This document shows, one piece after another, positions 9,504 through 18,437 of a DNA stretch of 64,000 bases. This DNA comes from Candidatus Coproplasma stercoravium. Lineage in GTDB: Bacteria > Bacillota > Clostridia > Christensenellales > Borkfalkiaceae. The position numbers and the translations under genes were made by a program. The stretch is from contig DVFR01000021.1 in NCBI GenBank assembly GCA_018713165.1, positions 1 to 64,000 on the forward strand. The letters run 5' to 3'. Positions within the stretch are counted from its first letter, which is position 1, and every line of letters starts with the position of its first letter. The notes under the pieces were generated by a model. That model was not told where the DNA came from and searched no databases. It saw only the letters and a list, made by a program, of their open reading frames with translations.

Positions 9504-11720
9504 ATGAGAAAGTTAGTTAAAGTAACGCTGATACTTCTGGCGCTTATCGCCATAGCCTTTGCGGCGGGCTACGCCGTGTATGCCTTCATAACAAAAGACG
9601 CCAAACTCGACGAGAGCAAGCTCACCGACTACGGCAGGTGCATAACGGTGTGCGACGCCGACGGGCGCGAGCTTACGAGCGCATCGCTCTCCGCGCGCAG
9701 AAAGAGCGTAAAGCTTGCCGATTTGAACAGCGACACCGTGCACGCATTCATCGCCTCAGAGGACAGAACGTTTTACAAGCACCACGGACTGAACTATGCG
9801 CGGATGGTAAAGGCGCTTGCAACAAACCTCACCTCCCGCTCCTTTAAACAGGGCGCCTCCACCATAAGCCAGCAGCTCATAAAAAACACGCACCTCTCGG
9901 GCGACAAGACGATAAAAAGAAAGCTCAACGAAATAAAACTTACGGGAAAGCTCGAAAAGAAATACTCAAAGGACGAAATACTCGAAATGTATCTGAACAC
10001 GATATATTTCGGACACAACTGTTACGGGCTGGAGAGCGCGGCGGAATTCTATTTCGGAACGACCGCTGACAAACTCACGCTTGAGCAGAGCGCGACCGTC
10101 GTCGGACTCTTATCCTCACCGAACAACTATTCCCCCTTCAAAAATCCCGAAAAATGCCTGCAAAAGCGCAATACAGTATTAAAATGCATGAAAGAATGCG
10201 GATATATCGACGAAGAAAGCTACAGTCAGGCAGTGAAAAGCCCGCTCTCAGCCGTGCAGTCTGCCGCGGGCGACGGCATGACGGCATACCTTTCGTGCGT
10301 GTTCGACGAACTTGACGGGCTGGATATCGGACTGTACGACGTGAAGGACATAAAAGTCGTGACCTACGCCGACGAGGAATTGCAGAAATCGGTCGACGGG
10401 CTGGAAACAGAATACGACGCGGCCATAATCGTAACCGATAAATCGGGCGGCGTGCGCGCGTACCGCTCCGACATAAACGGCGCGAGGCGTCAGCCCGGGT
10501 CGACGATAAAGCCTCTCCTTGTCTACAGCCCCGCGATAGAGGAAAAACTCGTATGCCCGGCCACCAAGATACTCGACGAAAAGGTGGACTACAACGGCTA
10601 CTCCCCCGAAAACCACGATAAAAAGTATCACGGCTACGTCACCGTTACGGAGAGCGTTATAAAAAGCTACAACGTCCCCGCAGTCAAAACCCTGAACGCC
10701 CTCACTCTGAAAAAGGCGGCCGCATACGCCAAAAAATTCGGAATAGACTTGGAGGACGAGGAAAAAAATCTGTCGCTCGCGCTCGGAGGAATGAAATACG
10801 GACTTTCTCTTTCCGAAATATGCGAAAAATACCGAGCATTTATGAACGGCGGCGCCTACACAAACACAAAGTTCATAAAGGAAATCAAACTTAAAAGCGG
10901 AAAAACAGTCTACCGCGCCGACGAGCAGAAAAGAAAGGTGTTTTCGGCGGGAACGGCTTCGCTTATAAATGACATCCTGTGCGAAACTGTCAAATCGGGA
11001 ACCGCGAAAAAACTCGGCTCGTTTCCCTTTGAAATAGCCGCAAAAACGGGCACCTGCGGAAACGAAAACGGCAACACCGACGGCTATTGCATAGCCTACA
11101 CGGCAAGCGACATGGTCGGAGTGTGGCTTGGAAGCGGTAAAAACAACCCGACAGACGTTACCGGTGGCGGAGATTGCTGCCGCACTGCGGGAACGATTCT
11201 GAAAAAAATATACGACGCCGCCACGCCTCCGCCCCTTGAAAAAAACGAAGGAACCAGCATAATAAATATCGACAAGGGCGAATTCAACGGCAACAATAAA
11301 ATAATGCTTGCCGACGACTGCTCGCCCAGGCTTGCAACCATGCAGATAAAAGTTTTAAAAGACGCCGTACCTTGCGAAAAATCAAGCAAATTTACAAGTC
11401 CGAGCATTAAAACGCCGCAAATCAATGTAAACAAAAACAATATTTGCATAGTATTATGTTACACAGATTACTACGCATATTTAGTATATAGAGAGGAAAA
11501 CGGTGAAAAAATACTGATATACGACGGCAGCTGGACGGAAAAAATAACGGATGAACCGGACGACGGATATATAGTATACAGCGTAACCCCCTACTACTTC
11601 GACGGGAAAACAAAACATTTCGGAAAGACGGTCGTTTTGCCTCCCATAACTTTCTCGGGAGGCAGTTCGCCACAACGCGACGCACCGAATATAACTAAAA
11701 AAGACTGGACAACTGAATAG
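9504..11720 (+). CDS. Class A penicillin-binding protein (PBP1A-like bifunctional transglycosylase/transpeptidase)
   Basis: 738 residues. A short basic N terminus (MRKLVK) and one membrane anchor (about 8-30) are followed by a GT51 glycosyltransferase with EDRTFYKHHGLN, GASTISQQLIKN, KRKLNEIKL and EMYLNTIYFGH. The transpeptidase domain has SxxK (QPGSTIKPL), SxN (SYNVPA) and KTG (AAKTGTCGNENG). The tail beyond about residue 620 resembles an Fn3-like extension. It polymerises and crosslinks peptidoglycan outside the membrane. It is divergent from miaB across 92 bases. No Shine-Dalgarno motif is visible before the ATG, and a TACTAT box sits only a few bases upstream, so the transcript may be nearly leaderless. 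Confidence 0.93.
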   Translation: MRKLVKVTLILLALIAIAFAAGYAVYAFITKDAKLDESKLTDYGRCITVCDADGRELTSASLSARRKSVKLADLNSDTVHAFIASEDRTFYKHHGLNYARMVKALATNLTSRSFKQGASTISQQLIKNTHLSGDKTIKRKLNEIKLTGKLEKKYSKDEILEMYLNTIYFGHNCYGLESAAEFYFGTTADKLTLEQSATVVGLLSSPNNYSPFKNPEKCLQKRNTVLKCMKECGYIDEESYSQAVKSPLSAVQSAAGDGMTAYLSCVFDELDGLDIGLYDVKDIKVVTYADEELQKSVDGLETEYDAAIIVTDKSGGVRAYRSDINGARRQPGSTIKPLLVYSPAIEEKLVCPATKILDEKVDYNGYSPENHDKKYHGYVTVTESVIKSYNVPAVKTLNALTLKKAAAYAKKFGIDLEDEEKNLSLALGGMKYGLSLSEICEKYRAFMNGGAYTNTKFIKEIKLKSGKTVYRADEQKRKVFSAGTASLINDILCETVKSGTAKKLGSFPFEIAAKTGTCGNENGNTDGYCIAYTASDMVGVWLGSGKNNPTDVTGGGDCCRTAGTILKKIYDAATPPPLEKNEGTSIINIDKGEFNGNNKIMLADDCSPRLATMQIKVLKDAVPCEKSSKFTSPSIKTPQINVNKNNICIVLCYTDYYAYLVYREENGEKILIYDGSWTEKITDEPDDGYIVYSVTPYYFDGKTKHFGKTVVLPPITFSGGSSPQRDAPNITKKDWTTE

Positions 11721-11724
11721 TTAA

Positions 11725-11760
11725 AAAAACCTTGCGCTGCAGTTTGGGCGCAAGGTTTTT
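11725..11760 (+). terminator. Intrinsic terminator of the class A PBP gene
   Basis: Hairpin with 8-bp GC-rich arms CCTTGCGC/GCGCAAGG, flanked by A5 and T5 so that it can work in both directions. It starts 5 bases past the stop codon. Confidence 0.85.
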
Positions 11761-12098
11761 AAAATTAAATTTAAATTCTCGTCTGAACACAGGCTTTTTT
11801 GTTCCGCACACAAAAATTCATTCCGGCTCAGAGGCTTTAAACGGGTTTTATCATTCAGATATTTTTTAATATACTACAACCCGCCGCAGTCCGCCGCTAT
11901 CTTAGCTATTTTCCACCTCACAAAACATAATTGTCCGAACATCTTTAAAAGTTTCGCGTGAAACATTTTTTTCTTTATCCATAAATATATCCGATTATAT
12001 TGCTGAATTTAGCTAAAATTTTTTATGCGCCTACTAAAAACCTTGTCATTTTGTGAAACATTTTGTAGAATTACAAAAATAGTTAAAATATTATTAAA
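11761..12098. other. AT-rich gap between convergent genes
   Basis: About 340 bases between the PBP terminator and the 3' end of thiI. No credible gene is seen: the best small ORF (25 codons from an ATG at 12023) lacks a ribosome binding site. The stretch holds a parS-like near-palindrome at 11950-11965, listed separately, and a weak 7-bp stem around 12060-12080. Confidence 0.6.
11950..11965. other. Candidate parS-like site
   Basis: AGTTTCGCGTGAAACA matches the well-known Bacillota ParB site TGTTCCACGTGAAACA at 13 of 16 positions and keeps both GTTTC/GAAAC half-sites. It lies in the non-coding gap between convergent genes, a common place for parS. Only one copy is seen in the window, and no parAB genes are near. 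Confidence 0.35.
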
Positions 12099-13253
12099 TT
12101 AATATTCGTTAATTTCAAGCGTTGCGAAAGCATTGTCGAGCAGCTTTTCTACGTCGAGTTTTGCCTCCTCCGCGAGCACGTCGGCAAGTTTCGGCTTTAT
12201 TATGGGGTAATCGGGCAAAAATACCGTGCAGCAGTCCTCATACGGGCGGATTGAAACCTCGTACGCGCCAATATCGCGGCTCCTTTCGATAATTTCGTTC
12301 TTATCGAATCCGCAAAGCGGGCGCAGAACGGGCATACTCTCTATAACGCTGTTCGAAGATGTCATACCCTCTATCGTCTGACTTGCGACCTGTCCGAGGC
12401 TTTCGCCCGTTATAATGCACTGGTCGCCGTCCCGTTTCGCCAGCCTTTCGGCAAGGCGCATCATAAAGCGGCGCAAAAGCGTAACCATATATGCGCCGTT
12501 GCAATGCCTGTGTATCTCTTCCTGAATCTCCTTAACCGAAATTATCGAAAGTTTTATTCCGCAGTTGTATTCTGAGAGAATTTTGGCAAGGTCGATAACC
12601 TTCTGGCGCGCCTGCATATTCGTGTACGGATAGCTGTGAAAATGAAGGCAATCTATCTTCATGCCGCGTTTTGCTATCATATGTCCCGCCACGGGACTGT
12701 CTATACCGCCCGACATAAGCAAAAGTCCGCGCCCCGCCGTACCTACGGGCATCCCGTCGGCGCATTTTATAAACTTGTTGAACACGAGCGCCGTTCCGTC
12801 CTCGCGCACGTCGATATTTATTATAAAGTCGGGCTCGTGAACGTCTACCGTAAGATTTTTGTTGCTGTCTAAAAGCCTGCCGCCTATCTGTGCGCTAATC
12901 TGCGGCGAATTGAGATAAAAAGTTTTATCCGCGCGGTGCGTTTCGACTTTGAACGAGCCGAAACTGTCCGCCGCAGCCTGCGCGGCGTGGAAAATCTCGT
13001 CCATGTCGGCCTTGACTTTGTAGCCCACGCTGAGTGAATGTACGCCGAACACCTTTGAGAGCTTTTTTACAATCTTATCGACGTCGCCCTCGCCGAAGTT
13101 TTCAACCAGGTACCTGCCGCTTCTTCTTCGTATTTCGTGGCGTATTCCCTTTAACGATTTTTCCATATTTGCGGCAAAAACGCGTTCAAAATAGCCGCGG
13201 TTTTTGCCCTTTAAATGTATCTCCGCATAGCGGATAATTATAACGTGTTCCAT
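12099..13253 (-). CDS. thiI: tRNA 4-thiouridine synthase (sulfurtransferase) without rhodanese domain
   Basis: 384 residues. An N-terminal ferredoxin-like and THUMP region (about 1-165) precedes the PP-loop ATPase LLMSGGIDSPVAGHMIAKRG near residue 180 and the thiouridylase segment GESLGQVASQTIEGM. The protein ends soon after, lacking the C-terminal rhodanese domain of the 482-residue E. coli protein, as is usual in Bacillota. There the sulfur comes directly from a dedicated cysteine desulfurase, and one is encoded immediately upstream. The role is s4U8 in tRNA, with a possible thiamine-related activity. It is the last gene of the arginine-carbamoyl phosphate transcript. Confidence 0.94.
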   Translation of the reverse strand: MEHVIIIRYAEIHLKGKNRGYFERVFAANMEKSLKGIRHEIRRRSGRYLVENFGEGDVDKIVKKLSKVFGVHSLSVGYKVKADMDEIFHAAQAAADSFGSFKVETHRADKTFYLNSPQISAQIGGRLLDSNKNLTVDVHEPDFIINIDVREDGTALVFNKFIKCADGMPVGTAGRGLLLMSGGIDSPVAGHMIAKRGMKIDCLHFHSYPYTNMQARQKVIDLAKILSEYNCGIKLSIISVKEIQEEIHRHCNGAYMVTLLRRFMMRLAERLAKRDGDQCIITGESLGQVASQTIEGMTSSNSVIESMPVLRPLCGFDKNEIIERSRDIGAYEVSIRPYEDCCTVFLPDYPIIKPKLADVLAEEAKLDVEKLLDNAFATLEINEY

Positions 13254-13254
13254 A

Positions 13255-14382
13255 TTATTTCGTCATCTCTCTGTCTTTGCGCACGGCGCCGTTTAAAATT
13301 TCTGCCGCCCGTTCGGCTTCCGGTATAGTGCTGTTCGAGCAAAAACTTATGCGGAGAACTCCGTCTATAAGATTTTCCTTTATTCCGCAAGCCTGCATCA
13401 CGCGCGAATAGCGCTTTGCCGAATTGGACGAACATGCCGAGCCCGTGCCGATAATCAGCCCCTCGTCGTCGCACATATGAAGTATCGTTTCGCCGCGCAC
13501 GCCCTCCGCCGCAACAGTCAGAATATAGGGCGACCCGCCACCTTGCGATATACGGACGAACAGCTCCTTATCAAGCAGTTCCCACAGCCTGTTTTTTACG
13601 GCTGAGATTTTTTTATAATTATCCTCAATCGAGCCGTAAACCTTTCCGGCGGCAAATTCAAGCATTTTAATGCCGAATACGTTCTCTGTGCCGCTTCGCT
13701 GCCCCTTTTCCTGTCCGCCGCCCCAGATATACGGACTGAGTACGAGCTTTTTGCGCTTTATCAGCGCGCCCGTGCCCTTAACGCCGCCTATCTTGTGCGC
13801 GCTGAGCGAATACATATCGACGTTTTGCGAAAGTCTGAAAGGAATTTTCCCGTATGCCTGCACTCCGTCGGCATGAAAGAGTGTGCGCGGATTTTTCTTC
13901 TTTACCGCCGCCGCGATTGCGTTTATATCGTTTACCGCGCCCGTCTCATTGTTGACGTGTATGACGGATACGAGCGAAGTTTTGCCGTCTGTAAGCGATA
14001 AAAGCGAGTCAACGTTTACCCCTCCGTCGGGATTGAGCGCGGCAAAGCGCGCCTCAATTCCCCTGCGGGCAAGTTCGTTTGCCGCCGAAAACACCGCCGC
14101 ATGTTCGCCGTAAGTCGTGACGATATTTCCGCGCCTGCCGCCGCAGAAGAGAGCCTGGTTGTCAGCCTCAGTTCCGCATGAAGTGAGCACGGCCTCATAC
14201 TCGTCGGGGTCGGCTATATGTGAGACAATATTCCTTCGCGCCTCTTCGAGTTCGAGGTGCAAATTATATCCTTCCGCGTACAGCGCGGAAGGATTGTAAA
14301 ATTTTTCGGTAAGATATTTTGCGGCGGCGGAAAGGCAGTTTTCGTCGGGCTTTGTCGTCGCCGCATTGTCAAAGTATATCAT
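13255..14382 (-). CDS. Cysteine desulfurase (IscS/NifS family), likely ThiI partner
   Basis: 375-residue PLP enzyme that removes sulfur from cysteine as a bound persulfide. MIYFDNAATTKPDE opens the protein, SAHKIGGVKGTGAL carries the PLP lysine and GTGSACSSN the catalytic cysteine. The short SACSSN loop and the single-base gap to thiI suggest it serves tRNA thiolation, comparable to NifZ-ThiI pairs of Bacillus. Its ATG overlaps the stop of the carB-dapF-like gene by one base (TAATG), so it is translationally coupled to it. Confidence 0.93.
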   Translation of the reverse strand: MIYFDNAATTKPDENCLSAAAKYLTEKFYNPSALYAEGYNLHLELEEARRNIVSHIADPDEYEAVLTSCGTEADNQALFCGGRRGNIVTTYGEHAAVFSAANELARRGIEARFAALNPDGGVNVDSLLSLTDGKTSLVSVIHVNNETGAVNDINAIAAAVKKKNPRTLFHADGVQAYGKIPFRLSQNVDMYSLSAHKIGGVKGTGALIKRKKLVLSPYIWGGGQEKGQRSGTENVFGIKMLEFAAGKVYGSIEDNYKKISAVKNRLWELLDKELFVRISQGGGSPYILTVAAEGVRGETILHMCDDEGLIIGTGSACSSNSAKRYSRVMQACGIKENLIDGVLRISFCSNSTIPEAERAAEILNGAVRKDREMTK

Positions 14383-17300
14383 TATATTTCAATCACGCCT
14401 TCATAGGACTGCTTAACGGAACCGTCGAGCACGAGGTCGCCGTTTTCGAGGTACTTTACGAAGAGGTCGCCGCCGCGAAGTTTTACGGTAATCACCTTAT
14501 CCTTCGCGCACCAGCCCACCTTTACCGCCGCCGCAACTACCGCCGCCGCAGCCGTGCCGCAAGCCATGGTTTCGCCGTTGACCTTGTCCCATACGCGGAG
14601 CTTGAGCGTGAGGTCGTTTACCACCCTCGCGCACTCGACGTATGCAAGTCCGGGGAATATTCCCGATGCCAGCACAGCCTGGCCGAGACTCTCGATATCG
14701 ACGTCGTCCACTTTGTCGCAGAAGATGATGCAGTGCGAATTGCCCACCCTTACGGCGGTCGTCTCATACGCCTTTCCGCCGAAAGTCATAAGCATGCACA
14801 CGATTTCGCTCTCAGTCTTTGCGGGAATCTCCTTCGGGTCGAACGTAGCCCTGCCGAGGTTTACCGAAACGGAGCTTGCAACACCGTTGAACGAAACAAC
14901 TTCGAGCGTTTTAACGCCGCCGCACGTTTCAACGGTAATCTTATCGGAGTTGACCATGCGCTTATCGAATACGTATTTTGCAACGCACCTCAAAGGATTG
15001 GCGGCAAGTCCGCCGCTGCTTCCGTCGCGGTTGAACACCCTCATCTTGCAGTCGGCCACGTCAGATTTTTCAATCATCACTATGCCGTCGCTGCCTATTC
15101 CGTAGTGCCTGTCGGAGAAATTTATCGCAAGCGATTCGGGGCAGGTTATCTTGTTGTCGAAATTGTTGAAGAATATATAGTCGTTGCCGCAGCTGTGCAT
15201 TTTGCAGAAATTGAGCTTCAATTTCTCCCTGCGCAGGTGGTTGATATCGACGAGTTCGGTGTTGAACTGCGTATATCTGCCCGCAATGCAGTCGGCAAGC
15301 GCGTTGGTCGTATCGAGCGAAGTGAGCACTGTTATGCCGAGCAGAATCGCATGGTGATGGAGCGAAATGTAGTTGGTTATCGACTCCATGTCCGTCTTGC
15401 CCGTGTACACGACGTAGTCGATTTTGCCCTCGTCCATGAGCTTGAATATGTCGTCGTTCGTGGAGAGGCGCGCAACTTCCGTGCACTCTATGCCGAGACT
15501 GCGGATGACGTTCGCCGTGCCCTTCGTGGCGTAGAACGTAAGCCCGAGGTCGGCAAACTTTTTGACGATATTTACTATTTCGTACTTATCCTGGTCGTTT
15601 ACCGTGAAGTAAATTCCCGAAGGGTGCTGCTTAGTGGGGTGTTTCATGTTGAAGCCCGCAGATACGAGCCCCTTGAAGAGCGCCTCCTCTATCGTCTTGC
15701 CTATGCCGAGGACTTCACCCGTGGACTTCATCTCGGGACCAAGCTGCGAGTTCACGTCGTTGAGTTTTTCAAACGAGAACACGGGCACTTTTACCGCCAC
15801 ATAGGGCGAGTTGGGATATAAGCCCGTGCCATAGCCGAGGCGCTTTAACTTTGCGCCTACGAGAATCTTGGTCGCAAGCTCAACCATGGGTACGCCCGTA
15901 ACCTTGGAGATATACGGAATGGTTCTCGACGCCCTCGGGTTTACCTCTATTACATAGAGTTCGTTGTGGTAAATGAGGTACTGTATGTTTATAAGCCCCT
16001 TCGTCTTTAACGAGAGCGCAAGCTCGATGGAGATATCCACCACCTTTTTGAGCATTGCGTCGCTCAGATTGTAGGGAGGATAAACGGCAATAGAGTCGCC
16101 GCTGTGAACGCCCGCGCGTTCGATATGCTGCATTATGCCGGGGATAAGCACATCCACGCCGTCGGATATCGCGTCGACTTCGAGCTCCGTGCCCATGAGA
16201 TACTTGTCGCAGAGAACGGGGTTTTCAATCTTCTGCGCGAGTATGACGTCCATGTACCTCTCGATATCGTTCTGCGTGAAGGCTATGGTCATGTTCTGGC
16301 CGCCTATAACATACGAAGGACGGAGAAGCACGGGATAGCCGAGCTTTTCGGCGGCAGAGATTGCCTCCTCCTTCGTCATTACGGTGAGCCCCTTGGGACG
16401 CGCTATGGAGAACTGTTCCAAAAGTTCGTCGAACCTCTCCCTGTCCTCGGCGAGGTCTACGCTGTCGGCAGGGGTGCCGAGAATGCGTATGCCCTTTTTA
16501 TCGAGGTAGCTGCACAGCTTTATTGCCGTCTGTCCGCCGAAAGTTATAACTACGCCGTAGGGCTTTTCGACGTCTATTACCGACTGAACGTCCTCGGGAG
16601 TGAGCGCCTCGAAATACAGCCTGTCGGCAGTGTCGAAGTCGGTGGATACCGTTTCGGGGTTATTGTTTATGATTATAACCTCGTAGCCCATCTCTTTGAG
16701 CGTCCACACGCAGTGAACGGACGAATAGTCGAACTCGATGCCCTGACCGATTCGTATGGGGCCCGAGCCGATAACTATTATCCTGCGCTTTTTGCTGCGC
16801 TTTACAAAGGGTTTGGCCTCGTCGTGGTCGGGCTCGTCGTAAGTTGAGTAGAAATACGGCGTCTGGGCGGCAAACTCCGCGCCGCAGGTATCTACCATCT
16901 TGAACACGGCGTCCCTGTGCATGGGAAGTTTGTTACCCGATATCTTTTCGAGCTCCTTGTCGGGATAGCCCATCTTTTTACCCTGCATATACTGTGCACG
17001 GGTGAGCGGCTTGCCGGCTATTTCGCACTCGAAATCGGAGAGATTTTTGAGTTTGTTCAAAAACCACTTGTCTATCTTGGTTATTGCGTGAATATCGTCT
17101 ACCGATATGCCGCGCTTTATCGCGCTGAATACGACGAACAGCCTCTCGTCGGTAAGTTCGTGCAGTTTAGCGCGGATTTCCTCGTCGGAAAACTCGGCCA
17201 TTTTGGGCATATTGAGCGTGCCGAGCGAAATTTCGGCGCCGCGCACCGCCTTCATTATAGCCATCTCGAAGGAAGTGCCTATCGCCATCACCTCGCCTGT

Positions 17301-18437
17301 CGCCTTCATTCTCGTGCCGAGCGTGCGCTTTGCATAGAGGAATTTATCGAACGGCCACTTGGGAAGCTTAACGACGACATAGTCGAGAGTGGGCTCGAAG
17401 CAGGCATAAGTTTTGCCCGTTACATCGTTTTTAATCTCGTCGAGCGTGTAGCCGAGGGCAATCTTGGTGGCAACCTTGGCAATAGGATAGCCCGTCGCCT
17501 TGGAGGCGAGCGCCGAAGAGCGCGAAACACGGGGATTGACTTCTATTACAGAGTATTCAAAAGAATCGGGATTGAGCGCGAACTGGCAGTTGCAGCCGCC
17601 TTCTATGCCGAGCTCGGTTATGATGTCGAGCGAAGCCGTGCGGAGCATCTGATACTCTTTGTCGGAGAGCGTAACTGCTGGCGCGATTACTATCGAGTCG
17701 CCCGTGTGTATGCCGACGGGGTCGAAGTTCTCCATCGAGCAGACGGTGAGCACGTTGCCCGCGCCGTCGCGCAGAACTTCGAACTCTATCTCCTTCCAGC
17801 CGCCGATGTACTTTTCAATCAGTACCTGCGTGATAGGCGAGAGCATGAGTCCGTTGTGGGCTATGATTTTAAGCTCCTCCTCGTCGTGGGCAACGCCGCC
17901 GCCCGCGCCGCCGAGCGTGTATGCGGGGCGCACGATTACGGGATAGCCGCCTATTTTATTTGCCACTTCGAGGCACTCTTCAACCGTGTAGGCAATATCG
18001 GAGGGAACGACGGGCTGGTTAATCTTCTGCATGGTCTCTTTAAAGAGCTCCCTGTCCTCCGCCCTGTCAATCGCGCTTAAATTTACGCCGATAAGTTTTA
18101 CGCCCCACTCATCGAGAAAGCCCTCTTTTGCAAGCTGGCAGCCGAGGGTGAGACCCGTCTGTCCGCCGAGAGAAGCAAGCAGGCTGTCGGGACGTTCCTT
18201 TATGATTATTCTCTTTAACGTATCTATGGTGAGCGGCTCGAGATATATCTCGTCTGCGAGCGCCTTGTCGGTCATTATAGTTGCGGGATTGGAGTTACAG
18301 AGAACTACGTCGAGCCCCGCGTCTTTAAGAACGCGGCATGCCTGCGCGCCCGCATAGTCGAACTCGGCAGCCTGGCCTATTACTATGGGGCCCGAACCTA
18401 TAACGAGTACTTTTTTGATATCCTCTCTCTTAGGCAT
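14382..18437 (-). CDS. carB: Carbamoyl-phosphate synthase large subunit fused to a DapF-like (diaminopimelate epimerase fold) domain
   Basis: 1351 residues. Residues 1-1072 are a complete CarB: two ATP-grasp halves (IGSGPIVIGQAAEFDYAG near the start, IGSGPIRIGQGIEFDYSS near 560) and a C-terminal MGS-like allosteric domain ending at DINHL. Residues 1073-1351 (bases 15221-14385) form a full DapF-type domain: KMHSCGNDYIFFN, HYGIGSDG, VFNRDG, GNSHCIIF, GETMACGT. In it the usual CGNG around catalytic Cys73 reads AANP (residues 1145-1148). The Glu-Arg pair before GET is Asp-Lys, and the Asn of NVNFV is not kept. The second cysteine is present. CarB makes carbamoyl phosphate with CarA for arginine and pyrimidines. 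The C-terminal part is unlikely to be a standard DAP epimerase. It overlaps carA by 8 bases. Confidence 0.93.
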   Translation of the reverse strand: MPKREDIKKVLVIGSGPIVIGQAAEFDYAGAQACRVLKDAGLDVVLCNSNPATIMTDKALADEIYLEPLTIDTLKRIIIKERPDSLLASLGGQTGLTLGCQLAKEGFLDEWGVKLIGVNLSAIDRAEDRELFKETMQKINQPVVPSDIAYTVEECLEVANKIGGYPVIVRPAYTLGGAGGGVAHDEEELKIIAHNGLMLSPITQVLIEKYIGGWKEIEFEVLRDGAGNVLTVCSMENFDPVGIHTGDSIVIAPAVTLSDKEYQMLRTASLDIITELGIEGGCNCQFALNPDSFEYSVIEVNPRVSRSSALASKATGYPIAKVATKIALGYTLDEIKNDVTGKTYACFEPTLDYVVVKLPKWPFDKFLYAKRTLGTRMKATGEVMAIGTSFEMAIMKAVRGAEISLGTLNMPKMAEFSDEEIRAKLHELTDERLFVVFSAIKRGISVDDIHAITKIDKWFLNKLKNLSDFECEIAGKPLTRAQYMQGKKMGYPDKELEKISGNKLPMHRDAVFKMVDTCGAEFAAQTPYFYSTYDEPDHDEAKPFVKRSKKRRIIVIGSGPIRIGQGIEFDYSSVHCVWTLKEMGYEVIIINNNPETVSTDFDTADRLYFEALTPEDVQSVIDVEKPYGVVITFGGQTAIKLCSYLDKKGIRILGTPADSVDLAEDRERFDELLEQFSIARPKGLTVMTKEEAISAAEKLGYPVLLRPSYVIGGQNMTIAFTQNDIERYMDVILAQKIENPVLCDKYLMGTELEVDAISDGVDVLIPGIMQHIERAGVHSGDSIAVYPPYNLSDAMLKKVVDISIELALSLKTKGLINIQYLIYHNELYVIEVNPRASRTIPYISKVTGVPMVELATKILVGAKLKRLGYGTGLYPNSPYVAVKVPVFSFEKLNDVNSQLGPEMKSTGEVLGIGKTIEEALFKGLVSAGFNMKHPTKQHPSGIYFTVNDQDKYEIVNIVKKFADLGLTFYATKGTANVIRSLGIECTEVARLSTNDDIFKLMDEGKIDYVVYTGKTDMESITNYISLHHHAILLGITVLTSLDTTNALADCIAGRYTQFNTELVDINHLRREKLKLNFCKMHSCGNDYIFFNNFDNKITCPESLAINFSDRHYGIGSDGIVMIEKSDVADCKMRVFNRDGSSGGLAANPLRCVAKYVFDKRMVNSDKITVETCGGVKTLEVVSFNGVASSVSVNLGRATFDPKEIPAKTESEIVCMLMTFGGKAYETTAVRVGNSHCIIFCDKVDDVDIESLGQAVLASGIFPGLAYVECARVVNDLTLKLRVWDKVNGETMACGTAAAAVVAAAVKVGWCAKDKVITVKLRGGDLFVKYLENGDLVLDGSVKQSYEGVIEI

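Noticed and set aside
12023-12100. 25-codon plus-strand ORF in the convergent gap
   Set aside because: No ribosome binding site, AT-rich, runs into the end of thiI.
14319-15821. 500-codon plus-strand open frame across the dapF-like region
   Set aside because: It lies opposite carB and the desulfurase gene, has no recognisable protein signature and reflects the codon use of the true minus-strand gene.
16917-18080. 387-codon plus-strand open frame inside carB
   Set aside because: Antisense shadow of a conserved ATP-grasp region, with no ribosome binding site or family match.
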